DNA of 64,000 nt from Bacteroidota bacterium (GCA_036522515.1 DATDFQ010000006.1:1-64000); one strand, 5' to 3'. Positions 27,395-36,827 are shown, counted from the stretch's first letter. The notes: generated by a model from the sequence alone, not told the origin. Made by a program: numbers and translations.

Positions 27395-30349
27395 GTGACC
27401 CGCCATGTTGCCATATCGTTCCGAACGACAGTCCGGCTCGTCCTCGTCCAGGGTCTCTTTTTGGCTCCCCTTCACTCCGCCACCCCCGGGCCGACGCTGA
27501 ATTTCCAACCCTACACGATGCGGGACGGACTCGCTTCGAACCTCGTCTCCGCCCTCTGCCAGGATTCACGCGGCCGGTTGTGGGTCGGCACGAAGTCGGG
27601 ACTCTCGATGTACGACGGCTCCGGGTTCACGACCTACTCCACGTCCGACGGACTGCCCAACGACTGGGTGACTGCGATCTGCGAGCGCCCGGATAAGCCC
27701 GGAGCGCTGATCGCCGGCACGATCGCCGGCGGCGTGTGCGAATACGAGGACGGCGGCTTCAGGCGACTGACGCACGAAGGAAACGTGAATGCCGTCCACG
27801 CCGACGGATCGGCTTGCGTCTGGTTCATCATGAGCGATACGCTGTTCATGCTGAGACATGGTTCACTCCGCATCCTTGCTGTCTCTTCGGTCTCGCCCAA
27901 CCGGGGTGACATCATCGAACTTTCGGATTCATCCGGCAGCCGGCAAATCGTCGCGGGCTTTGGCGACGAGCTCCTGTTCTTTTCCATGGATGGCGCCCGG
28001 CGTTTGTCCGTTCCTCTCCACGATTTCGGGGATATCTATGCCGTTGTGGGTTCGCCTTCTGACGGGACCCTCTGGTTGACGAGCGCCCAGGGAAAGATCT
28101 GCCGGGTCGACCTCGCGGGCCGGGTCCTCTGGACAGGATGGTTGCCGCAGCGCGAACCCGCTGCACTCGCCTGCGACCGGCTGGGCCGGATCTGGGTTCG
28201 AACCGTTGAAGGACTTCTGCCGATTCCCTCGGATGCGAGCCGGTTCCTCCCCGGCGCCAGACCGTTCCTGATCGAGGATCTGCGGCCGGGAGGATGGGTT
28301 GGTCCTGTGATGTTCGACAGGGAGGATAACCTCTGGGCCGGCACCTGGGCCCGCGGGATACTGAAGGTCTCCGACCGGAGAATCGTTCATGATCCGATCG
28401 ATGGAGTTACCGGAGGATCCGCAGGCCTCGCCGGGGATGTCTGGATAACAACGGACTCAAGCGTCATTCGTCTTTCACAGGGAAAGGACGGTTCCTGGGA
28501 TCGAACTCCCTTCGCGGTGAAGTCAGGTTTCCGTTGGGAAGGGGATCCCGTCACCGACGATCATGGCAGGCTCTGGATTGGGGGTCGAACTCAGGTTGGA
28601 GCCTGGTTCGTGGGTTTCCGCATAATCCGAGCACCCGGGGGCCCGGTGAGGCTCGCCGAATTCGCCCGGGTTCCCATCCAACGCTCAGCAACGGCGTGGT
28701 TTGTGGACCGAGATGATCATTGCTGGATGCCTGTCGGGGACACCGCGATCGAGATCACCGATGTCCCCTCGGGATCTCGTGCCGGCATGCTTGGGCCCAG
28801 GGACGGCCTCCCCCGTGCGGCGATCAAGGTCTTTTATCAGGATCACAAGGGCGATGTCTGGATCGGTCTTTGGACCAGGGGCCTGATACGGTACCGGGCG
28901 GCTTCACCGGAAGAAGGAGGCGAAAACCGGATCCGTCTCTTCACAACGCGCGATGGACTCCCTCACGAAGGCATCCGGGCCCTCCATGAGGATGCGGGAG
29001 GAAATATGTGGATCGGCACTCGCTACGGCGGACTCGCGCGGCTCGATCCGCAAGGGAACATCAAGAGTGTTTCGAGGAAGACCGGGCTGCGGAGCGACGT
29101 GGTCTGGAAGATCGCCAGCGACCGCCACGGCAGGATCTGGCTCGTGACGGATGCCGGAATCGAGTGCATCGAGTCGGCCACGTTGAAGCCGCTCCCCATT
29201 CAATACGCCCTGGCCGGGCAGAACCCTCTGGCGATCGGCATCCATCGGGGAGATTTCTTCTGGATGGCGACTCCGCAAGGGTTTTCGACATTCGAATTCA
29301 ACCGGCCAAGGCTTTCTCCGCCTCCTCCGCTTGTCCACATCGCGTCGGTGCTCGTCAACAGCCGGCCGCGAAGCCCCGGCGAGCTCACCGATCTTGCCCA
29401 CGACGAGAACCATTGCACCATCGGGTTCGCCGGACTGGGATTTGCCGACGAGCGAAACATGCGCTATCGGTACAGGCTGATCGGGCTCGACAACGCCTGG
29501 AGCGGGCCGGTCAGCCAACGGGCGATCACGTACGCAGCGCTCAATCCCGGCGAATATACGTTCGAGGTCGTCGCCATCTCTTCGGACGGCCTCGAGAGCA
29601 TCGAACCCGCGGAGGCGCGCTTGCGGATTGCGTCCCCGTATTACCGTCAATGGTGGTTTATCGTCGCTTCGACCGTGCTCCTGGGCCTTGCCCTCTGGCG
29701 CGCCTACCGCTACCGCGTGGGGCGGCTGTTGGAGCTCGAGCGACTCCGGACGCGGATCGCCGGCGATTTGCACGATGAGGTCGGGACAAATCTCAGCGGA
29801 ATCCTGGTCTCTACCCAGATTCTCGAACGGCGGCTGAACGCGGTGCTGCCGGACGCCGACAAAGAGCACATCCACGAGATCGGTGTTGTGGCCCGGTCGA
29901 CGCAGGAGATGATGCGGGACATCGTCTGGATGCTCAACCCTTCCCATGACCGGTTCGGCGATCTCGTCCTGAAAATGAAGGACGTGGCCTCCGGCCTGCT
30001 CGGTGAGAGGGATTGCGAGTTCACCGTATCGCCCCAGGATTCACCGGACATCCTCAGCATCGATTTCAAGCGCAACGTCTTCCTCATCTACAAAGAAGCC
30101 TTGAACAACATCGTGAGGCACTCCTCCGCAACCCGGATCGTCGTCGAGATCATCCGCCGAAACGGGTCGTTTGTTCTGAAAGTGGCCGATAACGGTAAAG
30201 GCTTCGATACCGGCCCCGGCCGAAGCGGAAGCGGGTTGACCAGCATGCGTCGCCGCGCCGCGCAGCTCGGAGGTTCACTCATCGTGCGGAGCGCTTCCGG
30301 AGAGGGCACCACGGTCATCCTCGATGTAAAAAATGGCGCAAGAGCGTGA
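27395..30349 (+). CDS. Membrane sensor histidine kinase with two-component regulator propeller
   Basis: A 984-residue sensor. A signal-peptide-like segment is followed by a large periplasmic region with propeller motifs such as 'DSRGRLWVGTKSGL', 'HKGDVWIGLWTRGL' and 'AGGNMWIGTRYGGL', then a Y_Y_Y domain ('NMRYRYRLIGLDNAWS', about residues 690-705). One transmembrane helix ('WWFIVASTVLLGLALW', about 752-768) and a HisKA_3 domain follow, with the phospho-His in 'AGDLHDEVGTNLSG' (about 793), then a HATPase domain ('NNIVRHSSAT', 'VADNGKGFD'). This layout matches hybrid-type polysaccharide sensors of Bacteroidota, but with a separate regulator. The start used is GTG 27395; TTG 27386 lies inside the predicted -10. 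The ligand is unknown; a glucan fragment is plausible from the neighbourhood. Confidence 0.9.
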   Translation: MTRHVAISFRTTVRLVLVQGLFLAPLHSATPGPTLNFQPYTMRDGLASNLVSALCQDSRGRLWVGTKSGLSMYDGSGFTTYSTSDGLPNDWVTAICERPDKPGALIAGTIAGGVCEYEDGGFRRLTHEGNVNAVHADGSACVWFIMSDTLFMLRHGSLRILAVSSVSPNRGDIIELSDSSGSRQIVAGFGDELLFFSMDGARRLSVPLHDFGDIYAVVGSPSDGTLWLTSAQGKICRVDLAGRVLWTGWLPQREPAALACDRLGRIWVRTVEGLLPIPSDASRFLPGARPFLIEDLRPGGWVGPVMFDREDNLWAGTWARGILKVSDRRIVHDPIDGVTGGSAGLAGDVWITTDSSVIRLSQGKDGSWDRTPFAVKSGFRWEGDPVTDDHGRLWIGGRTQVGAWFVGFRIIRAPGGPVRLAEFARVPIQRSATAWFVDRDDHCWMPVGDTAIEITDVPSGSRAGMLGPRDGLPRAAIKVFYQDHKGDVWIGLWTRGLIRYRAASPEEGGENRIRLFTTRDGLPHEGIRALHEDAGGNMWIGTRYGGLARLDPQGNIKSVSRKTGLRSDVVWKIASDRHGRIWLVTDAGIECIESATLKPLPIQYALAGQNPLAIGIHRGDFFWMATPQGFSTFEFNRPRLSPPPPLVHIASVLVNSRPRSPGELTDLAHDENHCTIGFAGLGFADERNMRYRYRLIGLDNAWSGPVSQRAITYAALNPGEYTFEVVAISSDGLESIEPAEARLRIASPYYRQWWFIVASTVLLGLALWRAYRYRVGRLLELERLRTRIAGDLHDEVGTNLSGILVSTQILERRLNAVLPDADKEHIHEIGVVARSTQEMMRDIVWMLNPSHDRFGDLVLKMKDVASGLLGERDCEFTVSPQDSPDILSIDFKRNVFLIYKEALNNIVRHSSATRIVVEIIRRNGSFVLKVADNGKGFDTGPGRSGSGLTSMRRRAAQLGGSLIVRSASGEGTTVILDVKNGARA

Positions 30350-31069
30350 TTGCGCATGGGCTTCATTACCCCGTATCTTGTGACGGCGGCGGCCCCGCAG
30401 GGATACCATTCTCTGAGTGACGGAGTGACAGACGATTTTCCCCTTGTATGGATCGTGGAGGACGAGAGCCGGTTCGGCCAGCGGCTCGCCGAGCTCATCA
30501 ACATGAGCGACGCGTTCCGTTGCTCCGGCGTGTACCGGGACTGTGAATCCGCGCTCATCGCGCTGGGGAACGAAATCCCCCCGGATATTCTCCTCATGGA
30601 TATCGGTCTTCCCGGTATGAGCGGACTCGAGGGCATCGCCAGGGTGAGGGAAATCACTCCCGCGACCCAGGTCGTCATTCTCACGGTGTTTGAGGACAGC
30701 GACACCATCGTCCAGTCACTCAGCGCCGGGGCGTCGGGATACCTTCTGAAAGGATCGGAGCTTGGGGCGATCATCGAATCACTCAAGTCGATCCTGGGAG
30801 GGGGCGCTCCGATCAGCCCGCAGGTCGCCAAGAAGATTCTCGGACTCTTTACCGATCATCGTTCACCTTCCGAAGCCTACAACCTCACCGCGCGGGAACG
30901 CGAGGTGCTCTCGTTCCTCGTCGACGGATTGACCAAGCAGCGCATCGCCGACCGCTTATTCGTCAGCTTTCACACCATCGACAAGCATCTACGCAATATC
31001 TACGGCAAACTGCAGGTCCGGAGCCGCACGGAGGCCGTAGCGAAAGCCCTCAAAGAACGTCTCCTGTAA
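30350..31069 (+). CDS. NarL/FixJ-family response regulator
   Basis: A response regulator of up to 239 residues: a receiver domain with acidic pocket 'WIVEDE', phospho-acceptor Asp in 'ILLMDIGLPGMSG' (about residue 84) and the Lys of 'YLLKGSELG', followed by a LuxR/NarL helix-turn-helix ('LTAREREVLSFLVDGLTKQR', about 182-201, and 'RLFVSFHTIDKHLRNIYGKL'). It begins on the base after the kinase stop, so it is the cognate partner. Starts are ambiguous: TTG 30350 (used), ATG 30356, or GTG 30425, which would begin just before the receiver domain and match family length better. It probably controls nearby secreted-protein or glucan genes. Confidence 0.92.
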   Translation: MRMGFITPYLVTAAAPQGYHSLSDGVTDDFPLVWIVEDESRFGQRLAELINMSDAFRCSGVYRDCESALIALGNEIPPDILLMDIGLPGMSGLEGIARVREITPATQVVILTVFEDSDTIVQSLSAGASGYLLKGSELGAIIESLKSILGGGAPISPQVAKKILGLFTDHRSPSEAYNLTAREREVLSFLVDGLTKQRIADRLFVSFHTIDKHLRNIYGKLQVRSRTEAVAKALKERLL

Positions 31070-31080
31070 AATACCGCAAC

Positions 31081-31116
31081 TGCGTACTTACGCATCTCCC
31101 TCTTCCGCCGTATCTT
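31081..31116 (+). promoter_or_regulatory. Possible promoter with overlapping palindrome
   Basis: The palindrome TGCGTA-CT-TACGCA (31081-31094) overlaps a weak -35 (TTACGC, 31088-31093) that is followed after 17 bp by TATCTT (31111-31116). The next start codon is about 34 nt beyond the predicted transcript start. It could be an operator for the regulator encoded just upstream. Confidence 0.35.
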
Positions 31117-31156
31117 CCTGATACAAGGGTGGATCACTGCTTTTGAGGGAATCTAT

Positions 31157-33058
31157 ATGAAAACTTGTTGCCTTATTCTTTTCGCGGGTTCTCTTTGTGG
31201 CGTTCTCGTCTGTCAGACCGCGACCGCTCAGATCCCGCGGACGCTCTCCTACCAGGGGGTGCTTGCCGATCAGTTCGGCAATCCGCGTCCGAACGGCTTT
31301 TACCCCTTTACGTTCCGGCTCTACATCGCCCCGGGCGGCGGCCCCATCGTCTGGGCGGAAGGGCAATCTCTCGAGGTAAAAAAAGGGCTTTTCACCGCGG
31401 TCCTCGGTTCTGTCACGCCTTTTCCCCCCGGGTTGAAGTTCAACCAGCAGTACTGGCTTGGCGTACAGGTGGCCTCCGAGGCCGAGATAACTCCCCGGAC
31501 TCAACTCAGCTCGGTCGGGTCGAGCTTCGATGCCATCAGGGCGGATCTCGCCGACGCCGTCCCGGACAATTCGGTAACTGGAGCGAAGATCGCCGGCGGG
31601 CAGGTCGTGAAGAGCCTGAATTCACTCACGGATAACGTCGTCCTGGAAGGCGCAAACGGCGCTTCGGTGACGGCCAACGGAAGCACGATCACGATCACGG
31701 CCTCCGGAGGAGGCGGAGGCGGCATCGGTACGATTCAAAACACCGATAATACTCTCAGCATTACAAACCCTGCCGGGCCGACCACGACCATTAATCTGAA
31801 ATCTCCCCTCGTCATTCCCGGGAACCTCGGGATCGGCGGCTCTCCCTCCTGGCCTTTCCATCTGAAGAAATCGGACAACACCGGTTCGGGAGTTCAGGCG
31901 CGCGTCACGAACACATCGACAAGCGGCACCTCCTACGCGGCATACTCGCTCGAAGCGAACAACGGCTCGGCGGTCATGCAGATGGCCTGCGACGGGTTGG
32001 GAACCGGTGTCCTCGGCACTCCGTGCGGATATCTCGGGACCTATACCAATCTGCCCGTCGGATTCGTCACCAACAATGCCGAGCGGATGCGGATTACGAA
32101 CGATGGAAACATCGCGGTCGGGCTGACCGTCCCGATCGCAAGGCTCCATGTCCACGCGGCGGGTGCATACGGCATCATCGGCGAAGGCGTCGGCGCAAAC
32201 GGAATGGGGGTCTGGGGAAAGAACGACGACCCGCAGTCATCGGGGGTGTACGGAACGTCAAACGGCGGATTCGGGATCTACGGCGCCGGCGGCCAGCGCG
32301 GGGTTTTCGGATATAGTCAGAATGGAACCGGGGTTCACGGCGATGCCGGACAGTACGGCGTATTCGGGCTTGCCTCCGGCAGCAATGGCGCCATCGGCGT
32401 CTGGGGCCAATCGACGGCGAACACGGGACTCGGGCGCGGAGTGTACGGCACGACGGCAAGTCCGGACGGAAACGGAGTCGTCGGTGAGAACTTCGCGACG
32501 AGCGGCGCCGGCCGTGGAGTATGGGGAAGGAGCAATAGTCCGGTTGGTGTGGGCGTATTCGGCGAAAACACCAATACCAACGGATGGGCAGCATACTTTG
32601 TCGGGAAGACCGCCACCAAGACGCTTCAAATCCTCGGGGGTTCCGACCTCGCCGAGCCCTTCGAGACCGAACAGCCGGTGGAATCAATCGAGCCGGGCAT
32701 GGTCATGATCATCGACGAAGAGCATCCCGGGAAACTCAAACCGAGCGTGTCGTCGTACGACCCCAGAGTCGCAGGGATCGTGAGCGGCGCCGGCGGGATC
32801 GAGCCGGGGGTGACTCTTCGCCAGCAGGGGGTGATGGATGGCAGAACGGTGATCGCCCTCGCGGGGCGGGTCTACTGCAAGGCGGAAGCGCTTAACTCTC
32901 CCATCCGGCCCGGCGATTTCCTGACAACGTCGCCGATGCCGGGATGTGCCATGAAGGCGATCGACGGGACACGGGCCCACGGTTCGATCATCGGCAAGGC
33001 CATGACAGGATTGAGCGAAGGGACCGGCCTCGTCCTCGTTCTCGTCAGCCTGCAGTAG
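31157..33058 (+). CDS. Secreted fibre-like protein with Gly-Val repeats
   Basis: A 633-residue protein with a signal peptide (about residues 1-25) and an N-terminal beta domain ('PRTLSYQGVLADQFGNP') common in secreted FCB proteins. The middle (about 330-480) is built of short repeats of the type 'GVWGxSxxxxGxGVxGxx', as in trimeric phage-tail-fibre-like or collagen-like shafts. The last 150 residues ('GGSDLAEPFET' onward) form a conserved end domain resembling those that follow such shafts; an intramolecular chaperone or autoproteolytic role is possible but not shown. There is no T9SS sorting domain. A good ribosome binding site (GAGGG) precedes the ATG. It is probably co-transcribed with the next gene (gap about 13 bp). 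Confidence 0.7.
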   Translation: MKTCCLILFAGSLCGVLVCQTATAQIPRTLSYQGVLADQFGNPRPNGFYPFTFRLYIAPGGGPIVWAEGQSLEVKKGLFTAVLGSVTPFPPGLKFNQQYWLGVQVASEAEITPRTQLSSVGSSFDAIRADLADAVPDNSVTGAKIAGGQVVKSLNSLTDNVVLEGANGASVTANGSTITITASGGGGGGIGTIQNTDNTLSITNPAGPTTTINLKSPLVIPGNLGIGGSPSWPFHLKKSDNTGSGVQARVTNTSTSGTSYAAYSLEANNGSAVMQMACDGLGTGVLGTPCGYLGTYTNLPVGFVTNNAERMRITNDGNIAVGLTVPIARLHVHAAGAYGIIGEGVGANGMGVWGKNDDPQSSGVYGTSNGGFGIYGAGGQRGVFGYSQNGTGVHGDAGQYGVFGLASGSNGAIGVWGQSTANTGLGRGVYGTTASPDGNGVVGENFATSGAGRGVWGRSNSPVGVGVFGENTNTNGWAAYFVGKTATKTLQILGGSDLAEPFETEQPVESIEPGMVMIIDEEHPGKLKPSVSSYDPRVAGIVSGAGGIEPGVTLRQQGVMDGRTVIALAGRVYCKAEALNSPIRPGDFLTTSPMPGCAMKAIDGTRAHGSIIGKAMTGLSEGTGLVLVLVSLQ

Positions 33059-33071
33059 ACTGGAGATGGCG

Positions 33072-35504
33072 ATGAAACACTCGGTGATAATACTCGTGTT
33101 CATGCTGACCGGGCTTAAAGTCGCCCGGGCGCAGAAAGAGAACCCCGGAGAGGACATCGAAGGGCGGATGCATTACCGTTTCCAAATGAGAGCCAACGAG
33201 AACGGGGAAATTCCGTTGAATGCCCTCATGAAGGCCAGGCTAGAGCTTGACATGAAGCGGCGGCTCACGAAAGGTACGCCGCGGGAGGCCATGGACGCGG
33301 GGATCGGCGGTTGGGAATGGCTCGGCCCCGGGAACATCGGCGGAAGAATCCGGACGATCGTGTTTCATCCCAACAATCCGGCAACTGTCTTCATCGGCGC
33401 GGCATCCGGCGGAATCTGGAGATCCGATAATGGGGGCGGCTGGTGGTATCCACTTGCGGATTTCATGGCCAATCTGAATGTCACCTCCATCGTGATGGAT
33501 CCGACAAACCCCTCGGTCATGTACGCTGCAACCGGGGAAGAAAATAATGGTGCGGGCGGACCTGGTGCAGAGCAAAATGTCCCCGGGGCGGGAATCTTCA
33601 AAAGTGTGGACGGCGGAGCATCGTGGACTCAACTGGAAAGTACCAGGATCCCCGGCTTTTCTTTTGTCGGTCGATTGACACACCATCCGTCGATCTCTAA
33701 TACTCTCCTCGCAGCCGCAGGAGGCGGTGTCTACCGGACGACTGACGGCGGTGGCTCGTGGGCGAACGTCCTCTCGGGAGTCACGGCTTACCAGGTCAAG
33801 TACCACCCCACCAATCCGGCGCGGGTGCTTTGTGGGACACATACCGATTTCTACCTCTCGGCCGACGGCGGCGCGCTGTGGACACGGCAGACCACCGGAG
33901 CGGCGAACAAGCTTCCGGACGCTAACGTTCGGTGCGAAGGGGATTTCTCGATCACCGACAATGACATTTACGTGAACATGGTGGATCGCGATAGCGGAGA
34001 GGTATGGCGGTCAACCGACGCGGGAGTGACGTGGGGCTTGCGAAAATCGAAAATTCAGTTTGGCTTCCAGGGTGATTATAACAATGCCATGTGGGTGGAT
34101 CCCACGAACTCCAGCATCATCCTCGCCGGAGGCCGGAACCTGCAGCGCAGCACGGACGGCGGTTCTACATTTACAAATATCGGCGGGGATGGAGAGCAGG
34201 TGCCCACCCGCGATGTTCACGCCGATATGCACACGATCGTGCAGCATCCTGATTATAACGGATCATCCAATCGAATCGTCTATGTCGGCTGTGATGGTGG
34301 CGTGTTCCGCGCCGCTGACATCCTGTCGGCAACCGTCTCCTCGGGATGGACGAATCTTGCTTCAAACCTGGGCATTACGCAGTTTTACGGGGGTGCCGTC
34401 GCGCTCGACGGCAGTTTGCTCGCAGGAGCGGCACAGGATAACGACCGCAGTCAAACCACGCCGGGTCGAGGCCCCCAGAACTGGTTCGGAGCCGGCGGTA
34501 CGGCTCCAGGCGGGGACGGCACGGCGGTGGCGGTCGACTTTGCAAATGGAGCCAGGGTTTACGCGGAGGCAACATATGGTTCAATCGCCCGCAGCGACGA
34601 CAGCGGCCACACCTACTTCCAAAAGAAGAACGGGCTCACAGAAACCAGCGCGCTGTTTGTGGCTCCGCTTGTGATGGATCCGAACAATTCCAGCACGTTG
34701 TATTGGGGCGGCGCGAGGCTCTGGAAGACCACAGACCGTGCCGAGAATTGGAGTCAGTTTCGCGGGACCGTCGTGACCTCGCCGAATTGCTCGGCGCTCG
34801 ATGTGGCCAGAGGAAATCCAAACCTCATCTGGGCCGGTTACACCAACGGCCAGCTCTCCCGGACAACGGACGGCGGCGCAACCTGGACTGATTTCCCGGG
34901 CGGGGGGCGGCCCACAACAGTGATTACGTCGATTGCCATCAGCCCTTCGAGCAATCCGGTGGTCCTGGTGAGCTACGGGGGTTATATGAGTAATAGTGTG
35001 TGGCTGACAGAAGACGGCGGAAACACATGGTCTATGCGGTCCGGAACGGCTCCTGACGACCTACCCGCCATCCAGGTCAATACCGTCAGCATTCACCCGC
35101 TGAATTCAAACTGGATGTATGCAGGCACGGACCTCGGGGTTTTCGCCTCCGAAAACCGCGGTCTCAGCTGGAGCTTCACAGCGCTATACGGATGGAACGA
35201 GGGTCCGGCGAATGTCGAGGTGAGCCAGTTGTTCTGGCAAGGTTCCGATTATCTGATGGCCGCCACTTATGGCCGCGGGATGTTCCGGACGCGGATTCGC
35301 TTCGCGATCTACGTCGATCAGAGCAACCCTATCACCGGAGACGGGACGCTCGGAAACCCGTATAAGGCGATACAGGATGGGCTCAACGCACAGGGAAACG
35401 GGACAGACCTCTACATCAAGACGGGGGTCTACAATCAGGGCGGGATGATACTCAGCCGGCGGGGCTGGATTGTGGCATGGGGAGGAGCCGTTGAGATTCG
35501 ATGA
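33072..35504 (+). CDS. Secreted BNR/sortilin-type beta-propeller protein with DUF1565-like tail
   Basis: A protein of about 810 residues with signal peptide (MKHSVIILVFMLTGLKVARA). I count about eleven BNR/Asp-box-like motifs (forms such as 'SVDGGASW', 'TTDGGGSW', 'TEDGGNTW'), which fit the large sortilin/VPS10-like propellers of secreted glycosidase-like proteins. The C-terminus has the start of a DUF1565/parallel-beta-helix region ('DGTLGNPYKAIQDGLNA', about 745-761), then stops abruptly. No sorting domain is present; the next gene, 58 bp on, ends in one. The start at ATG 33072 has GGAG at ideal spacing; ATG 33066 is in frame. Catalytic activity cannot be claimed from the sequence; binding of polymers or cells is possible. 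Confidence 0.8.
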   Translation: MKHSVIILVFMLTGLKVARAQKENPGEDIEGRMHYRFQMRANENGEIPLNALMKARLELDMKRRLTKGTPREAMDAGIGGWEWLGPGNIGGRIRTIVFHPNNPATVFIGAASGGIWRSDNGGGWWYPLADFMANLNVTSIVMDPTNPSVMYAATGEENNGAGGPGAEQNVPGAGIFKSVDGGASWTQLESTRIPGFSFVGRLTHHPSISNTLLAAAGGGVYRTTDGGGSWANVLSGVTAYQVKYHPTNPARVLCGTHTDFYLSADGGALWTRQTTGAANKLPDANVRCEGDFSITDNDIYVNMVDRDSGEVWRSTDAGVTWGLRKSKIQFGFQGDYNNAMWVDPTNSSIILAGGRNLQRSTDGGSTFTNIGGDGEQVPTRDVHADMHTIVQHPDYNGSSNRIVYVGCDGGVFRAADILSATVSSGWTNLASNLGITQFYGGAVALDGSLLAGAAQDNDRSQTTPGRGPQNWFGAGGTAPGGDGTAVAVDFANGARVYAEATYGSIARSDDSGHTYFQKKNGLTETSALFVAPLVMDPNNSSTLYWGGARLWKTTDRAENWSQFRGTVVTSPNCSALDVARGNPNLIWAGYTNGQLSRTTDGGATWTDFPGGGRPTTVITSIAISPSSNPVVLVSYGGYMSNSVWLTEDGGNTWSMRSGTAPDDLPAIQVNTVSIHPLNSNWMYAGTDLGVFASENRGLSWSFTALYGWNEGPANVEVSQLFWQGSDYLMAATYGRGMFRTRIRFAIYVDQSNPITGDGTLGNPYKAIQDGLNAQGNGTDLYIKTGVYNQGGMILSRRGWIVAWGGAVEIR

Positions 35505-35562
35505 TGCAGGGTCCGACCGCCGGAGCATGGGTGAAAACGGGTTGCCGCCCGGGGGCCGGCGC

Positions 35563-36609
35563 ATGAGGCTCCTGCCGGCAACCTTGCTCGCGCTTGTCCT
35601 CGCTGCCGCCCCGGCGCATGGACAGGGGAGCAACCTCATCTGGTCGGGGTTTTCAACCGGCTATCAGGCAGGTCAGTCAGACAGCTCCGCCGTGGAGGGT
35701 CTGGCGGGACAAATGTTTGCGGGCCGCGCCGACAGTGGTGGCGTAAACCTGGGGAGCGGCTTTTTCTTCGGGTACACGGCAACAAGCCTCACCGTTTCGA
35801 TTTCTCTTCCGGCCGGATGGAATCTGATTTCCGTGCCTCTCAGCGTCGGCAATTACGACAAGTCCATCCTTTATCCTACTGCGGCGAGCAGGGCGTTCGG
35901 ATACGAGGGGTCGTATGTCGTCAAGAATACGCTGAGCGGCGGCGCGGGGTACTGGATCAGGTTCAGCGCCGCGGCGGACATTCTCTTTGAAGGGTTCACC
36001 CGCGTGACCGACACCGTCGCCGTCGCCAAAGGCTGGAACCTGATCGGATCGGTATCCCGGTCGATTCCGGTCGTCGCCGTTACTTCCGTTCCGCCGGGGA
36101 TGGCCACTACCCCGTTCTTCGGATACGCGGGATCGTACCAGACGAGCTCCACCATCGAACCGGGGAAGGCGTATTGGGTCAAGGTCGAGGACGCCGGGCT
36201 GCTCGTCCTGTCGTCATCGGGTTCGCCCGGCGGTCCAGGCCGAATCAGGGTCATACAGACTCAGGAACGCCCGCCGATGCCTCCCCTCCCGGAAGACACG
36301 CCGAAACCGGCCTCATCGATTCCCAAAGAGTACTCGCTTCGGCAGAACTTTCCGAATCCGTTCAACCCGTCAACGAAGATGTCATTCGCCGTTGCTCGTT
36401 TGTCGTTGGTGACTTTGAGGGTGTACGATGTCCTCGGACAGGAGGTGGCGACTCTGGTGAACGAGGTGAAGGAGCCGGGAGAGTACCGTGTGGAGTGGGA
36501 CGCGAGCAGAGCGGCGAGCGGCCTCTATTTCTGCCGGCTCGACGCAAAAGCGGACCGGGACGTGCGATCGGTATTCTCCAAAGTGATGAAGATGGTTTTG
36601 ATTCGATAA
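35563..36609 (+). CDS. T9SS type A sorting-domain protein
   Basis: A 348-residue secreted protein. The signal peptide (MRLLPATLLALVLAAAPAHG) is followed by a Gly/Ser-rich region and two copies of the 'GWNLISVPLS...GYWIRF' type of module (about residues 85-215), also present in both giant propeller proteins at 3210-10056. A T9SS type A sorting domain fills about 258-348 ('QNFPNPFNPSTKMSF', 'VYDVLGQEVATLV'). The frame opens at 35470, but ATG 35563 gives the signal peptide. It ends the 31157-36609 group and is followed by a good terminator. The function is unknown; it is exported to the surface or beyond. Confidence 0.85.
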   Translation: MRLLPATLLALVLAAAPAHGQGSNLIWSGFSTGYQAGQSDSSAVEGLAGQMFAGRADSGGVNLGSGFFFGYTATSLTVSISLPAGWNLISVPLSVGNYDKSILYPTAASRAFGYEGSYVVKNTLSGGAGYWIRFSAAADILFEGFTRVTDTVAVAKGWNLIGSVSRSIPVVAVTSVPPGMATTPFFGYAGSYQTSSTIEPGKAYWVKVEDAGLLVLSSSGSPGGPGRIRVIQTQERPPMPPLPEDTPKPASSIPKEYSLRQNFPNPFNPSTKMSFAVARLSLVTLRVYDVLGQEVATLVNEVKEPGEYRVEWDASRAASGLYFCRLDAKADRDVRSVFSKVMKMVLIR

Positions 36610-36657
36610 GATCCGTGAATGGAGGGAGGTGCGCGAAACCTCTTTTCGGCATGAGAG

Positions 36658-36697
36658 GAGCCCCGTTCGGCAGTGAGCCGGCGGGGCTCGTCTTTTA
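36658..36697 (+). terminator. Rho-independent terminator
   Basis: Outer stem GAGCCCCG (36658-36665) pairs with CGGGGCTC (36682-36689), an inner CGGC/GCCG stem lies between, and GTCTTTT follows. It closes the transcript of the T9SS protein gene ending at 36609. Confidence 0.8.
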
Positions 36698-36719
36698 GTG
36701 CCGCAAACTCATCGAATAT

Positions 36720-36796
36720 GTCATCCTGAGGGAGCGTAGCGAACGAAGGATCTAGCCTTTCCGATCTGCGAGATCCTTCGCTTCGCTCAGGATGAC
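36720..36796. repeat. 77-bp inverted-repeat element, copy A
   Basis: It starts GTCATCCTGAGGGAGCGTAG and ends with GCTTCGCTCAGGATGAC. Reverse-complemented, it matches the element at 27230-27306 over its full 77 bp apart from about half a dozen positions, mostly in the central loop. It lies between a terminator (36658-36697) and the promoter of the large operon (36828-36856). Confidence 0.9.
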
Positions 36797-36827
36797 AGAA
36801 TAAGAGACTGCCACACGATTCGGTATC

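Noticed and set aside
33072..36609. The propeller gene and the following T9SS gene as one gene split by a frameshift
   Set aside because: The second gene has its own signal peptide (from 35563), so it is a separate secreted protein; the tail of the first resembles natural ends of such proteins.
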